In this document: positions 7,523 to 15,901 of the stretch, piece by piece
Numbering within the stretch: position 1 is the first letter of the stretch
How the letters are laid out: every line of letters starts with the position of its first letter
Assembly: GCA_003558065.1 (NCBI GenBank)
Contig: PWMU01000075.1
Coordinates: 1 to 52,504, forward strand
Direction of reading: 5' to 3'
From: Opitutia bacterium
GTDB taxonomy: Bacteria > Verrucomicrobiota > Verrucomicrobiia > Opitutales > T3Sed10-336
DNA length: 52,504 nucleotides
Made by a program: the position numbers and the translations under genes
Notes under the pieces: model-generated
What the model saw: only the letters and a program-made list of their open reading frames with translations
The model's database searches: none
Told to the model about the DNA's origin: nothing

Positions 7523-9529
7523 ATGAAGACTGTTCGCTGGGGAATTCTTGCCACGGGGCGTATTGCGGGGGTTTTCGCCGAGGGGGTTCGCGCGTCGCGT
7601 ACCGGTGAACTTGCGGCCGTTGCCAGCCGCGATCCGTCGCCGGCCCGGAAGTTCGCAGAAAGATTCGGCATCGAGCGGGCGTACGGGAACTATGCGGACT
7701 TGCTGGGGGATGACCGGGTGAACGCCGTCTACATTGCGACGCCTCACCCGATGCATGCGGAGTTGGCGATTCGCGCCGCGGAATCCGGCAAGCACGTCCT
7801 TTGCGAAAAACCCGCGGGTCTCAATCACGCCGAGGCGATGGCCATGGTCGAGGCGGCCCGCGCGCGGGGTGTTTTCTTCATGGAGGCGTTCATGTACCGC
7901 TGCCATCCGCAGACCCGGCTATTGGCGGAACTGGTTTCGGGCGGACGGATTGGCGAGCCGAGGATGATCCAGGCTTCGTTCGGTTTTGACGCCCCGTTCG
8001 AGCCGGGCAGCCGTGTGTTCGCGCAGTCTCTGGGGGGAGGGGGGATTCTCGATGTCGGTTGCTATCCGGTATCGCTGGCGCGGCTGCTCGCGGGAGCGGC
8101 CGCCGGCAAGGCGTTTCTCGATCCAGTCGACGTTTCGGGTGCGGCGCACCTTGGGCCGGAGAGCCGCGTCGACGAATGGGCCGCGGCGACGCTGCGTTTT
8201 CCCGGCGGTATTCTGGCGCAGATTTCGACCGGGGTCCGGTTGCGGCAGGAGAATGCGGTGCGGGTGTTCGGGAGCGAGGGTTCGCTCCTGGTTCCCGATC
8301 CCTGGATGCCGGGCCGCGACGGGAGTCCGTGCCGGGTCGTTGTCTATTCGAAAGGCGATGACCCTCCGGAGGAGATTCCCGTTCCGACGGATCGCCCGTT
8401 GTATGCGCTGGAGGCCGATGCGTTTGCGGCCGGCGTGGCTGCGGGGAGTGCGCCCTGGCCGGCGATGAGTGTGGACGATACCCTGGGCAACATGCGAACG
8501 CTCGACTCCTGGCGCACGGCGGTCGGGTTGGAGTACGACAGCGAACGGCCGGAGGGCGCCGGCAGGAATACGGTGGCCGGCCGGCCGCTGGCGCGGGCCG
8601 GCGGAACGAGCATGCCGTACGGGCGGATAGCCGGCATGGACAAACCGGTTTCCCGGTTGGTTTTCGGTGTCGACAACCAGACCACGTTCCCGCATGCGGC
8701 CGTGATGTTCGACGATTTCTTCGAGCGGGGCGGCACCTGCTTCGATACCGCCCGTATTTACCGGGCCGGCCTGTGTGAAAAGATGATGGGATCCTGGTTG
8801 AGGGAGCGGGGGGTACGCGAGGAAATCGTTTTACTGGGAAAGGGAGCCCACACTCCGAACTGTTTTCCCGGGGCCATCGAGAGGGAGTTGGAGGAAAGCC
8901 TGGAGAGGTTGCAGACCGATTACCTCGATCTGTATCTCCTGCACCGCGACAATCCGGAGGTGCCCGTCGGGGAGTTTGTGGAGGCGCTCGACGAACTCCG
9001 GAAGGCCGGCCGGTTTCGTGCGTACGGCGTATCCAACTGGACGATGGCTCGGATCGATGAAGCCGAACGTTACGCTGCCGCCAGGGGGCTTCCCGGATTG
9101 TGTTGCGTCAGTAACCACTTCAGCCTCGCCCGCATGGTGGAGCCCCCCTGGCCCGGGTGTGTGGCGGCGACGGATCCCGGGTTCCGCAACTGGTTTCAAA
9201 AGAATCGATTGCCGCTTTTCGCCTGGTCGAGTCAGGCCCAGGGGTTTTTTGCGGGAAGGGCGTCCCGGGCCGGCGGTTCCGACGAGATGATCCTGCGGTG
9301 CTGGGGGATAGAGGAAAATTTCCGCCGACTGGACCGAGTCAACACGCTTGCGGACAGGCGCGGTCTGTCGCCGGCCTCCATTGGGTTGGCCTGGGTGTTG
9401 CATCAGCCGTTTCCCGTTTATCCGCTTATCGGCTGCCGCACGCTTGCCGAGACACGAACCTCGACCGAAGCGTTGACGGTGGAGCTTTCCCCGGACGAAG
9501 TAACCTGGCTTGATACCGGGGAGGAATAG
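7523..9529 (+). CDS. Gfo/Idh/MocA oxidoreductase fused to aldo/keto reductase
   Basis: A 668-residue two-enzyme fusion. Residues 1-345 are a Gfo/Idh/MocA dehydrogenase: Rossmann start VRWGILATGRIAGVF, the EKP motif at 95-97 (CEKPAG), and the substrate-domain segment GGGILDVGCYPVS. Residues from about 364 (MPYGRIAGMDKPVSRLVFG) form an aldo/keto reductase TIM barrel with the tetrad Asp408 and Tyr413 (FDTARIY), Lys440 (LGKGA) and His474 (LLHRDNP). Both parts use nicotinamide cofactors and act on sugars or polyols, so coupled oxidation/reduction of one sugar-derived substrate is plausible. The ATG at 7523 fits the Gfo/Idh/MocA N-terminus; a TTG at 7394 would add an unsupported 43 residues. No frameshift or stop separates the two domains. 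Confidence 0.9.
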   Translation: MKTVRWGILATGRIAGVFAEGVRASRTGELAAVASRDPSPARKFAERFGIERAYGNYADLLGDDRVNAVYIATPHPMHAELAIRAAESGKHVLCEKPAGLNHAEAMAMVEAARARGVFFMEAFMYRCHPQTRLLAELVSGGRIGEPRMIQASFGFDAPFEPGSRVFAQSLGGGGILDVGCYPVSLARLLAGAAAGKAFLDPVDVSGAAHLGPESRVDEWAAATLRFPGGILAQISTGVRLRQENAVRVFGSEGSLLVPDPWMPGRDGSPCRVVVYSKGDDPPEEIPVPTDRPLYALEADAFAAGVAAGSAPWPAMSVDDTLGNMRTLDSWRTAVGLEYDSERPEGAGRNTVAGRPLARAGGTSMPYGRIAGMDKPVSRLVFGVDNQTTFPHAAVMFDDFFERGGTCFDTARIYRAGLCEKMMGSWLRERGVREEIVLLGKGAHTPNCFPGAIERELEESLERLQTDYLDLYLLHRDNPEVPVGEFVEALDELRKAGRFRAYGVSNWTMARIDEAERYAAARGLPGLCCVSNHFSLARMVEPPWPGCVAATDPGFRNWFQKNRLPLFAWSSQAQGFFAGRASRAGGSDEMILRCWGIEENFRRLDRVNTLADRRGLSPASIGLAWVLHQPFPVYPLIGCRTLAETRTSTEALTVELSPDEVTWLDTGEE

Positions 9530-9712
9530 TTCGTCGGGCCGGAGACCTTATTAGGAAATCCGCAATTCAAAATTCAAAATTCCGGTTGCCGGAATTATTC
9601 GGCATGCCTGAATGCAGCCACAGTCTTCTTGGTACCGGGGTCGACGGGCGGAGGATTGGCGATTCATCGCTTGCAATGAATCCGTGAAATGGCTTTCTTG
9701 TAGTACCTGTTT

Positions 9713-10768
9713 ATGAACATTTGGAAATCCCCGTTTTCAGTCTCCGGTTGCTGGCTCATCGCGGCGGTGGCCGTGGGTCACGGCCAATCTCCGGAGGCGT
9801 GGTTCGACCAGGATCTGGAGCAATGGGAGAAACCGGGTCCGCAGCTGACCGGTTCCAGCGTAGTTCGCACCTTCGAGGACCCGGAGGCCGCGGAGACGGA
9901 ACATCGTTTTATCCGGGCGCGGGAGGAGCCTGGCCGCGCGGAGCATCCGTTTCCGGGGGTTCAATTCGTGGCGAAGGAGCTTTCTTCACCGCGGAACCAG
10001 GTGCATGTTGCCTACATCGCCCTGGATGAGCCGGGGATTCGCGTCGATGCCACCGCGCCGGACACCTCGATCAGCTCCACGGATGCGTGGGGCGAGCAGA
10101 CCGGGGCGCTGCTGGCTGTGAACGGTGATTTTTTCGCCTGGCGTGACGGAACGACCTTTGTTTACGGCGACGCGGTGGGGGGAGGCGAGCGCTGGCCGTA
10201 TCGGCGTTCCGCCCGGATCGGCAATACGGATCACTCGGGCGCCTGGTACTACGGGAATTACGGGTGGATTGCTTTTGGGGATTACGGCGTCGAGTTCAGC
10301 AACACACAGCATGTGAAGAACAACCGCGACGAGTATGGGGCTCACTCCGGCTGGCGGCCGGAGGAAGTAACCGGCGAGATTCCGGAGGGTACCCACGCGC
10401 TCGTGAGCGGCTTTTCCCAGCTTGTTATTGAAGGGGAGCCGGTGGTCTGCGCCGACCCCACCAGTGATTGCTTTTCCGACCGGGGCGATATGCACGATCG
10501 TCATCCGAGGACGGCGATGGGCCTGACCGAGGACAAAGAGACGCTTATACTGGTCGTCGTTGACGGGCGCAGCAGTAACTCCGCCGGCATGTATGGGACC
10601 GAATTGGCCGAGTTGATGCACGACCTGGGCGCCTGGGTGGCATTCAATCTCGATGGAGGGGGTTCCAGTACGATGTGGATTCGCGACCGGGGCATCGTCA
10701 ACCAGCCTTCCGGCGGAGCACCCCGGAGCACCCCGAATCACTGGGGCGTCTTCCCTGCTGAGGATTGA
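9713..10768 (+). CDS. Phosphodiester glycosidase (NAGPA-type) family protein
   Basis: Predicted exported protein of 351 residues with an N-terminal signal (MNIWKSPFSVSGCWLIAAVAVGHGQ). The core matches the phosphodiester glycosidase/exopolysaccharide biosynthesis NAGPA domain (formerly DUF2233): LLAVNGDFFAW, RTAMGLTEDKETLILVVVDG and the hallmark FNLDGGGSSTMW near residue 305-317, ending NHWGVFP. Family members remove N-acetylglucosamine from phosphodiester-linked glycans or act in cell-wall or exopolysaccharide processing. It sits 78 bases upstream of the serine hydrolase that starts at 10847, so they may share a transcript. The start has no evident Shine-Dalgarno. Confidence 0.85.
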   Translation: MNIWKSPFSVSGCWLIAAVAVGHGQSPEAWFDQDLEQWEKPGPQLTGSSVVRTFEDPEAAETEHRFIRAREEPGRAEHPFPGVQFVAKELSSPRNQVHVAYIALDEPGIRVDATAPDTSISSTDAWGEQTGALLAVNGDFFAWRDGTTFVYGDAVGGGERWPYRRSARIGNTDHSGAWYYGNYGWIAFGDYGVEFSNTQHVKNNRDEYGAHSGWRPEEVTGEIPEGTHALVSGFSQLVIEGEPVVCADPTSDCFSDRGDMHDRHPRTAMGLTEDKETLILVVVDGRSSNSAGMYGTELAELMHDLGAWVAFNLDGGGSSTMWIRDRGIVNQPSGGAPRSTPNHWGVFPAED

Positions 10769-10846
10769 AGCCCGAGGTGATCAGGAGTTTCACAATACCG
10801 GGTAAGGAAATGAATGCTTCGGGAGCGGGTGAACCCGAAAGGAACG

Positions 10847-12013
10847 ATGTTGAACAGTAATCAACGGCGGACCGGAGTTTTTCTTTTCTCACTACTGGGT
10901 GCGATGATCCCTGCTGCACACGGAGCCGATTTTCCCCGTGCGACGGAAGTCCTGGAGCGGGCGGTTGCCGACGGGGCTTTCCCGGGATGCACGGTGGTTG
11001 CGGGCAACGACGAAGCGATCCTCTGGAGCGCGGGGTTCGGGCATTTCGATTATGAAGGGACACGGCCGGTCCACCCGGCGACGATTTACGACCTGGCTTC
11101 GCTGACGAAAGTAGCCGGAACCACCGCGGTCCTGATGCGACTGGTCGCAGACGGGAAGCTCGATGTCGGCGAGCCGGTTGTCAGGTACCTTCCTGAATTC
11201 GCCGGCGATCCCGATGGGGAAGACGGTGCTCACCGCAAGGCGGTGACCGTGGCCGACCTGCTGCGGCACAGGGGCGGCCTGACCTCATGGCGGCCGTTTT
11301 TCAGGACGGTCGATGGTTATTCGGAACTTCTCGATGCGGCGATCGCAACACAGCTGGAGGCTTCCCCGGGAGAGCGCTACAGGTACACGGATGTGGGGTT
11401 TATCCTTATGGGGGAGATTGCCGCCCGGGCCGGAGGTAAACCGCTTCCGGAACTCGAACGGGAGCTGGTTTTCGATCCGCTCGGGATGACGGACACGCTG
11501 CGAAATCCCCCCGCGAGCCTGCACGCTCGAATTCCGCCCACCGAGCAATGGGCCGGGCGCGATGGATTTGTCCATGGGGTGGTACATGATGAAAACGCCC
11601 GTGCGGGCGAAGGTCTTACGGGTCATGCCGGCCTGTTCTCCAGCGCGCCCGACCTCGCGTCGCTCGCCGGTGAATTGCTTCGAGCCGGAAACGGGGGCAG
11701 TCGGCTCTTTCCGGAGGCGGTAATGGATCAGTTTACCGGACGTTGCCCGGAGGATTTCAATCGCGGACTCGGCTGGGGGTTGTCCTCCGGAGGGGGATCG
11801 GCGGGCGCCCTGTTGTCGCGGGCTTCATTCGGTCACACCGGTTTTACCGGCACCTCGATTTGGATCGACCCCGAGCAAAACCTGTACGTCATCCTCCTTT
11901 CCAATCGCGTTCATCCCACGCGGGACAATCAGAAGATAGGACGCGTGCGTGCGGAGCTGGCCGACGCGGTCGTCCGGGATCTGGGTGAATCGGGCGGACA
12001 GCCCGTGAGGTAA
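10847..12013 (+). CDS. Secreted serine hydrolase, beta-lactamase (class C)/penicillin-binding fold
   Basis: Predicted exported enzyme of 388 residues. The ATG at 10847 follows AAAGGAACG, a good Shine-Dalgarno; a more upstream in-frame ATG at 10814 lacks one. The signal peptide runs to about AAHG. Catalytic motifs of the beta-lactamase/DD-peptidase superfamily are present: S85-L-T-K88 (SxxK), Y180-T-D (YxN equivalent), and H330-T-G (KTG equivalent), the last in FGHTGFTGTSIWIDPEQNLYVILLSN. Such proteins may be esterases, peptidases or amidohydrolases; the HTG triad argues against a true beta-lactamase. It lies in a run of same-strand secreted proteins with short gaps (72 bases to the next). Confidence 0.88.
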   Translation: MLNSNQRRTGVFLFSLLGAMIPAAHGADFPRATEVLERAVADGAFPGCTVVAGNDEAILWSAGFGHFDYEGTRPVHPATIYDLASLTKVAGTTAVLMRLVADGKLDVGEPVVRYLPEFAGDPDGEDGAHRKAVTVADLLRHRGGLTSWRPFFRTVDGYSELLDAAIATQLEASPGERYRYTDVGFILMGEIAARAGGKPLPELERELVFDPLGMTDTLRNPPASLHARIPPTEQWAGRDGFVHGVVHDENARAGEGLTGHAGLFSSAPDLASLAGELLRAGNGGSRLFPEAVMDQFTGRCPEDFNRGLGWGLSSGGGSAGALLSRASFGHTGFTGTSIWIDPEQNLYVILLSNRVHPTRDNQKIGRVRAELADAVVRDLGESGGQPVR

Positions 12014-12085
12014 TCTTTCGGAGACGTATCCAGCCGCCCATACCGCAATCATTCATCGCTGAAAGTCAAATCCTGCCAGAAATTC

Positions 12086-14749
12086 ATGAAACTCAATCGC
12101 AACCTCTGTTTTTCCGCGGCCTTTCTCATGCTGACCCTGCCGGGATTTCTGGGCGCCCAGCGTCTGGAGCCCGTTCTGTATGAGAAGTGGGAGGACGGGG
12201 ATCGTTCAAATCAGGCACTGCCTGAGTCGGCTGCCTGGTACTCATCGCAGGCCGGGAGCACGCTCCAGGCAGGTCACGGGAAAATGCGGCAGGAGCTTGC
12301 CGATTCAGCCATGACGATTGCCTGCTTCACCGATCCCGGCAAAACGGTGGAACTGGCTGTGGGGCATACCCTGCGGCTGGTCTATACCGTGTCGTTTCAT
12401 GATCGGAAAGATTCCGCCTTTTTCAGGATCGGGCTTTACGATACCTCCGGCCAGGACCGCGTTTCGAGCGACGCCATCGGGTATGGCAATGTGGCTTTCG
12501 AAGGGGGGCGCGGTTATATGGTGAACCTGGGCGGGCTCGACGCCGGAGATAGCGTGGATCTCCGCCGCCGGCGGACGGTAGCGGCCAGGGCCGGTCTCAT
12601 GAATACGACGGAACATTACTGGACCGCCGACGGTTCCGAGACCTCGCTTGGAGAAACGCTTTCCGACGATGTCCCTTATACGGGAACCTTTGAAATCATG
12701 CGGCTGGACCAGGACTCCGTCCGGGTGACGGCCTCGATGAGGGGGCCTGATGGGACCGTTTTTCAGACCCCTCCCTATGTGGACCGTTCGGACACCCTGC
12801 ATTTTGCTTTTGATACCGTTGGCTTCATGTCCGGGGCCGGCAATGGAGATGCCTTTACCCTCCATTCGGTCGCCGTCGGGGCGAGTCCCGAGGCGGCGGC
12901 CGGCATGGCCGTCACGTCCGCCGCCGGCGAAGAAGACTTCCCTGAAGTCGCACCGGTGGATTTGAATGAGATGTCGCCCGATCCGTTTTCGGACAAGGAT
13001 TTCAGGACCGGATGGATGACTCCGCAACCGCTTCCGTATTACCTGTACCACTTCGCGGCAGTGGCCAACAGCGTTGTGACCCATGGCGACCATCGCGGCT
13101 GGATCAACCGGCGCATCTGGCGATCCGCGGGGGAGTTTCGGAATCGGGATCCGCGCGTTATGGAGAGTGTTCTTTCCCTGACGTACTTTTACACCCGGGC
13201 CGAGCCGTGGAATCCCTATCATGGCGATCCCGCGCTGCGGAAACGCCTTGAGGCGGCGCTCCGGTACTACATCGATAGTCTCGGCGAGAACGGCCTGATG
13301 GAGCCGGCGACCCCCGATCAGCACGTGGGGTTCCGGCTCGCGAACACGATGTTTTTCACCAAGTTCATGGGGGAGACCCTGGTTCTGCTCCGTGACGGCC
13401 CGGCTATAGACGAGGAGCTTCATGCCGATCTGCTGGAGGCCCAGCGCCGCGCGCTGAAGTACGTTTTCACCTCGGACCTCGCCTTTATCCAGGGACGACA
13501 ATTCAGCAACCAATACGGCAATGTCTTTGGCGGCGCTTACGCTTACCTGTACCTGCAGGACGATCCCGGGATCGAGCGACTTCTGGAGCGCTCGATCGAT
13601 GAAGTCGTTCCCCATTTTCAAAGTCCGGCGGGTTATCTCTATGAAAACCACTCCGCGGATTTCGGTTATTCCCTGGGAACCCACCACAGTAATCTTCAAG
13701 CTGCCTGGCACTACGCCCAACTGGCCGGGAGAGATACGGCGTGGCTGGAGAAGGAGACCGAACATTGGGCGGATTGGTTGAGCTATAATGCCGTGCCCGA
13801 TCCCGATTTTTCCGAATTCACTCTCAACCGGGCCATCGAGTCCCGCCAGAATCGGTGGGGCTTTACCCGGGCCAACGCCCCGTTCGCCGAGCACGTTCCC
13901 GCCCTCCGCGCTTTCGTCGCTTCCAGGGATGAAGTCCGCGAAGAAGAAGAGCGAAGTCGTGCTGATCTGACGGACTCCTGGCCTCGGGTGGAGGCGCTGG
14001 GCAGCGGCTTTAACAGTTTCAGTCCCTACGCTTTTCTCCACCGGCACCATTTCGAGTGGTACCCGAGCGAGGCTGAACGGGAGTCGGCGCGACAGGAATT
14101 GCCCTATTTTGCCCGGGACCGGTTCGTTCACCAACGGGTGGACGACCGCCTGCCAATGGAAGTGACCTTCGTGAACCGTTCCGGTTACTACGCCGCCTTC
14201 AACGCCGGCGAACAGAGAAGCAGGGTGCAGACTTTCGGTCTGGGCCTGCTGTGGCATCCCGAGGCGGGTGCGGCCCTGCAAAGCCAGACCCGCATGGCGG
14301 AAGCCGCCTGGGGGGTGGTGCTCGAAGGCGGGGATCGGGTGGCCGAAGCCGACGGGGCCCTGAAGGTGCGCTACTACCTCGACGGCGAGGAGATTTCCCC
14401 GAAATCGGGTGCCAACGATCTCCCGGATGGGGATCTGGAGATCCATTACCGGCTCGGCGACAGGGGAGAGAAATTCCTGCGCTTCGAAGACGAACGGATT
14501 CTCGTGGCGGTGAATCCGGGCGGCGAATTCATCGAACAGATCCCGTTTCTCATCGATTCCTCAACCGAGCCGGTGGTGGACGGGGAATCCATCCGGATCC
14601 CGCGCGGCGAGCGGGAACTCGTCATCAGGCCGGAAGGGCAGATCGATCAGTCGATTAGCTTGACCGATAGGAACGTCGGAGACAGCACGGTCGGGGTGGT
14701 CAATCTCAAGGGCTTTCGTCGCTTCACCTACACGCTGCAATTCGAGTAA
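12086..14749 (+). CDS. Large secreted protein: jelly-roll plus alpha/alpha-toroid, putative polysaccharide lyase or hydrolase
   Basis: Predicted exported protein of 887 residues; signal peptide MKLNRNLCFSAAFLMLTLPGFLGA. Residues 25-290 form a beta-sandwich of a type common in Verrucomicrobia (LYEKWEDGDRSNQALPESAA WYSS at its start). Residues about 310-620 are helix-rich with repeating aromatic/acidic patterns, as in the alpha/alpha toroids of polysaccharide lyases and unsaturated glucuronyl hydrolases (YFYTRAEPWNPYHGDPALRK, QYGNVFGGAYAYLYL, YENHSADFGYSLGTHHSNLQ). The C-terminal 270 residues are beta-rich. The conserved His, Tyr and Asn in the middle are compatible with a lyase, but I cannot assign a family. 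The same start motif occurs in the orphan fragment at 25783-25965. Confidence 0.7.
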   Translation: MKLNRNLCFSAAFLMLTLPGFLGAQRLEPVLYEKWEDGDRSNQALPESAAWYSSQAGSTLQAGHGKMRQELADSAMTIACFTDPGKTVELAVGHTLRLVYTVSFHDRKDSAFFRIGLYDTSGQDRVSSDAIGYGNVAFEGGRGYMVNLGGLDAGDSVDLRRRRTVAARAGLMNTTEHYWTADGSETSLGETLSDDVPYTGTFEIMRLDQDSVRVTASMRGPDGTVFQTPPYVDRSDTLHFAFDTVGFMSGAGNGDAFTLHSVAVGASPEAAAGMAVTSAAGEEDFPEVAPVDLNEMSPDPFSDKDFRTGWMTPQPLPYYLYHFAAVANSVVTHGDHRGWINRRIWRSAGEFRNRDPRVMESVLSLTYFYTRAEPWNPYHGDPALRKRLEAALRYYIDSLGENGLMEPATPDQHVGFRLANTMFFTKFMGETLVLLRDGPAIDEELHADLLEAQRRALKYVFTSDLAFIQGRQFSNQYGNVFGGAYAYLYLQDDPGIERLLERSIDEVVPHFQSPAGYLYENHSADFGYSLGTHHSNLQAAWHYAQLAGRDTAWLEKETEHWADWLSYNAVPDPDFSEFTLNRAIESRQNRWGFTRANAPFAEHVPALRAFVASRDEVREEEERSRADLTDSWPRVEALGSGFNSFSPYAFLHRHHFEWYPSEAERESARQELPYFARDRFVHQRVDDRLPMEVTFVNRSGYYAAFNAGEQRSRVQTFGLGLLWHPEAGAALQSQTRMAEAAWGVVLEGGDRVAEADGALKVRYYLDGEEISPKSGANDLPDGDLEIHYRLGDRGEKFLRFEDERILVAVNPGGEFIEQIPFLIDSSTEPVVDGESIRIPRGERELVIRPEGQIDQSISLTDRNVGDSTVGVVNLKGFRRFTYTLQFE

Positions 14750-14803
14750 CCGCGGGCACACGTGTTCACCCATCCGTTCCCGCTTTTCCGCGGGTCGTTT
14801 ACC

Positions 14804-15901
14804 ATGAAATCTTCGAACCTTTACCGAAACCCGGCGGTGGCGTCCGATGCTCCCTCCGAAAAACGAATCCTTGTTATCTCCTGCCTGATGCTTATTGTGC
14901 TCGGAATCATGTGGGGCACCAAGCCGGCCGGTGGGGCTGATGCGTTGAAGGACTGGGAATACGTGGAGCCGAGCAGCGAGTTTTATTTTGAAGTTCAACG
15001 CTTCGAAGCCAATCCCGTCATTCATTCACGGATGCACGGGCTGGTAGGGGACGATGGCAAAAACATCAACGGCCCGTCGCTGATCCGCGTGCCGGAGTGG
15101 ATCGAGGATCCGTTGGGCAGGTATTACCTGTATTTTGCTCACCATCACGGTGATTTCATCCGGCTGGCCTATGCGGACTCGCTTGAAGGACCGTGGAAAA
15201 TTCATCACGGCGGCGTGTTGCCGCTGGAGGAGACTCCGAGTTACGACGGGGTTCGTAGGGATCACGTTGCCAGCCCCGATGTGCATGTCGACCACGAAGA
15301 GAAACGTATCCGCATGTATTACCATGCCGATCCGCGGCCGGGCACGGACACTCAGTATCAGGCAACCTACGTCGCGGTTTCCGGAGATGGACTCGATTTT
15401 GACCCGCTCGAGGAAATTCTCGGGATGTTTTACTTCCGTGTCTTCGAGCGCGACGGATGGCACTACGCGCTGGCGAAGTACATCAACGACGGGGGTGTGA
15501 TCTACCGCTCGCGGGATCCGTTATCCGGCTTTGAGGAAGGGCCGCGGATTCTGCCCCGGGTTCGTCACATGGCATTGTGGGAGCACGACGACGTGCTTTA
15601 CGTGTTCTTTTCACGCGGGGAGGACAAGCCCGAACACCTGATGGTTTCGCGCGTCGAGAACCTCGATGACGACTGGGAGGACTGGACCTTTACGGAGCCG
15701 CAGACAGTTTTGAAGCCGGAGAAGGATTATGAAGGAGTCAACGCGCCGATCGAACGTTCCCGTTTCGGCGCAACCTACGATTTCGTGCACCAATTGAGGG
15801 ATCCGGCGATCTACGAGGAGGACGGCCGGGTGTATCTCCTATATTCGGCGGCGGGGGAATCGTCCATCGCGATCGCCGAACTGTTTTTCAAGGGAGACTG
15901 A
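14804..15901 (+). CDS. Secreted/anchored GH43-like five-bladed propeller protein
   Basis: About 365 residues. A hydrophobic helix at about 24-41 (ILVISCLMLIVLGIMW) acts as a signal anchor or signal peptide. The rest resembles the five-bladed propeller of GH43/GH32/GH130-like glycosidases: NGPSLIRVPEWIEDPLGRYY, YFAHHHGDFIRLAYADSLEG, ASPDVHVDHEEKRIRMYYH and RDPAIYEEDGRVYLLYSAAG each read as one blade. I prefer the ATG at 14804 to a GTG at 14762. The stop lies inside the 3' end of the convergent carboxypeptidase gene (14-bp tail-to-tail overlap). Substrate is unknown; arabinan, xylan or related glycans are usual for the fold. Confidence 0.75.
   Translation: MKSSNLYRNPAVASDAPSEKRILVISCLMLIVLGIMWGTKPAGGADALKDWEYVEPSSEFYFEVQRFEANPVIHSRMHGLVGDDGKNINGPSLIRVPEWIEDPLGRYYLYFAHHHGDFIRLAYADSLEGPWKIHHGGVLPLEETPSYDGVRRDHVASPDVHVDHEEKRIRMYYHADPRPGTDTQYQATYVAVSGDGLDFDPLEEILGMFYFRVFERDGWHYALAKYINDGGVIYRSRDPLSGFEEGPRILPRVRHMALWEHDDVLYVFFSRGEDKPEHLMVSRVENLDDDWEDWTFTEPQTVLKPEKDYEGVNAPIERSRFGATYDFVHQLRDPAIYEEDGRVYLLYSAAGESSIAIAELFFKGD

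Noticed and set aside
12305-14446. 713-residue open frame on the minus strand
   Set aside because: Antisense to the clear secreted protein at 12086; long antisense frames are common in GC-rich DNA and this one has no family motif.
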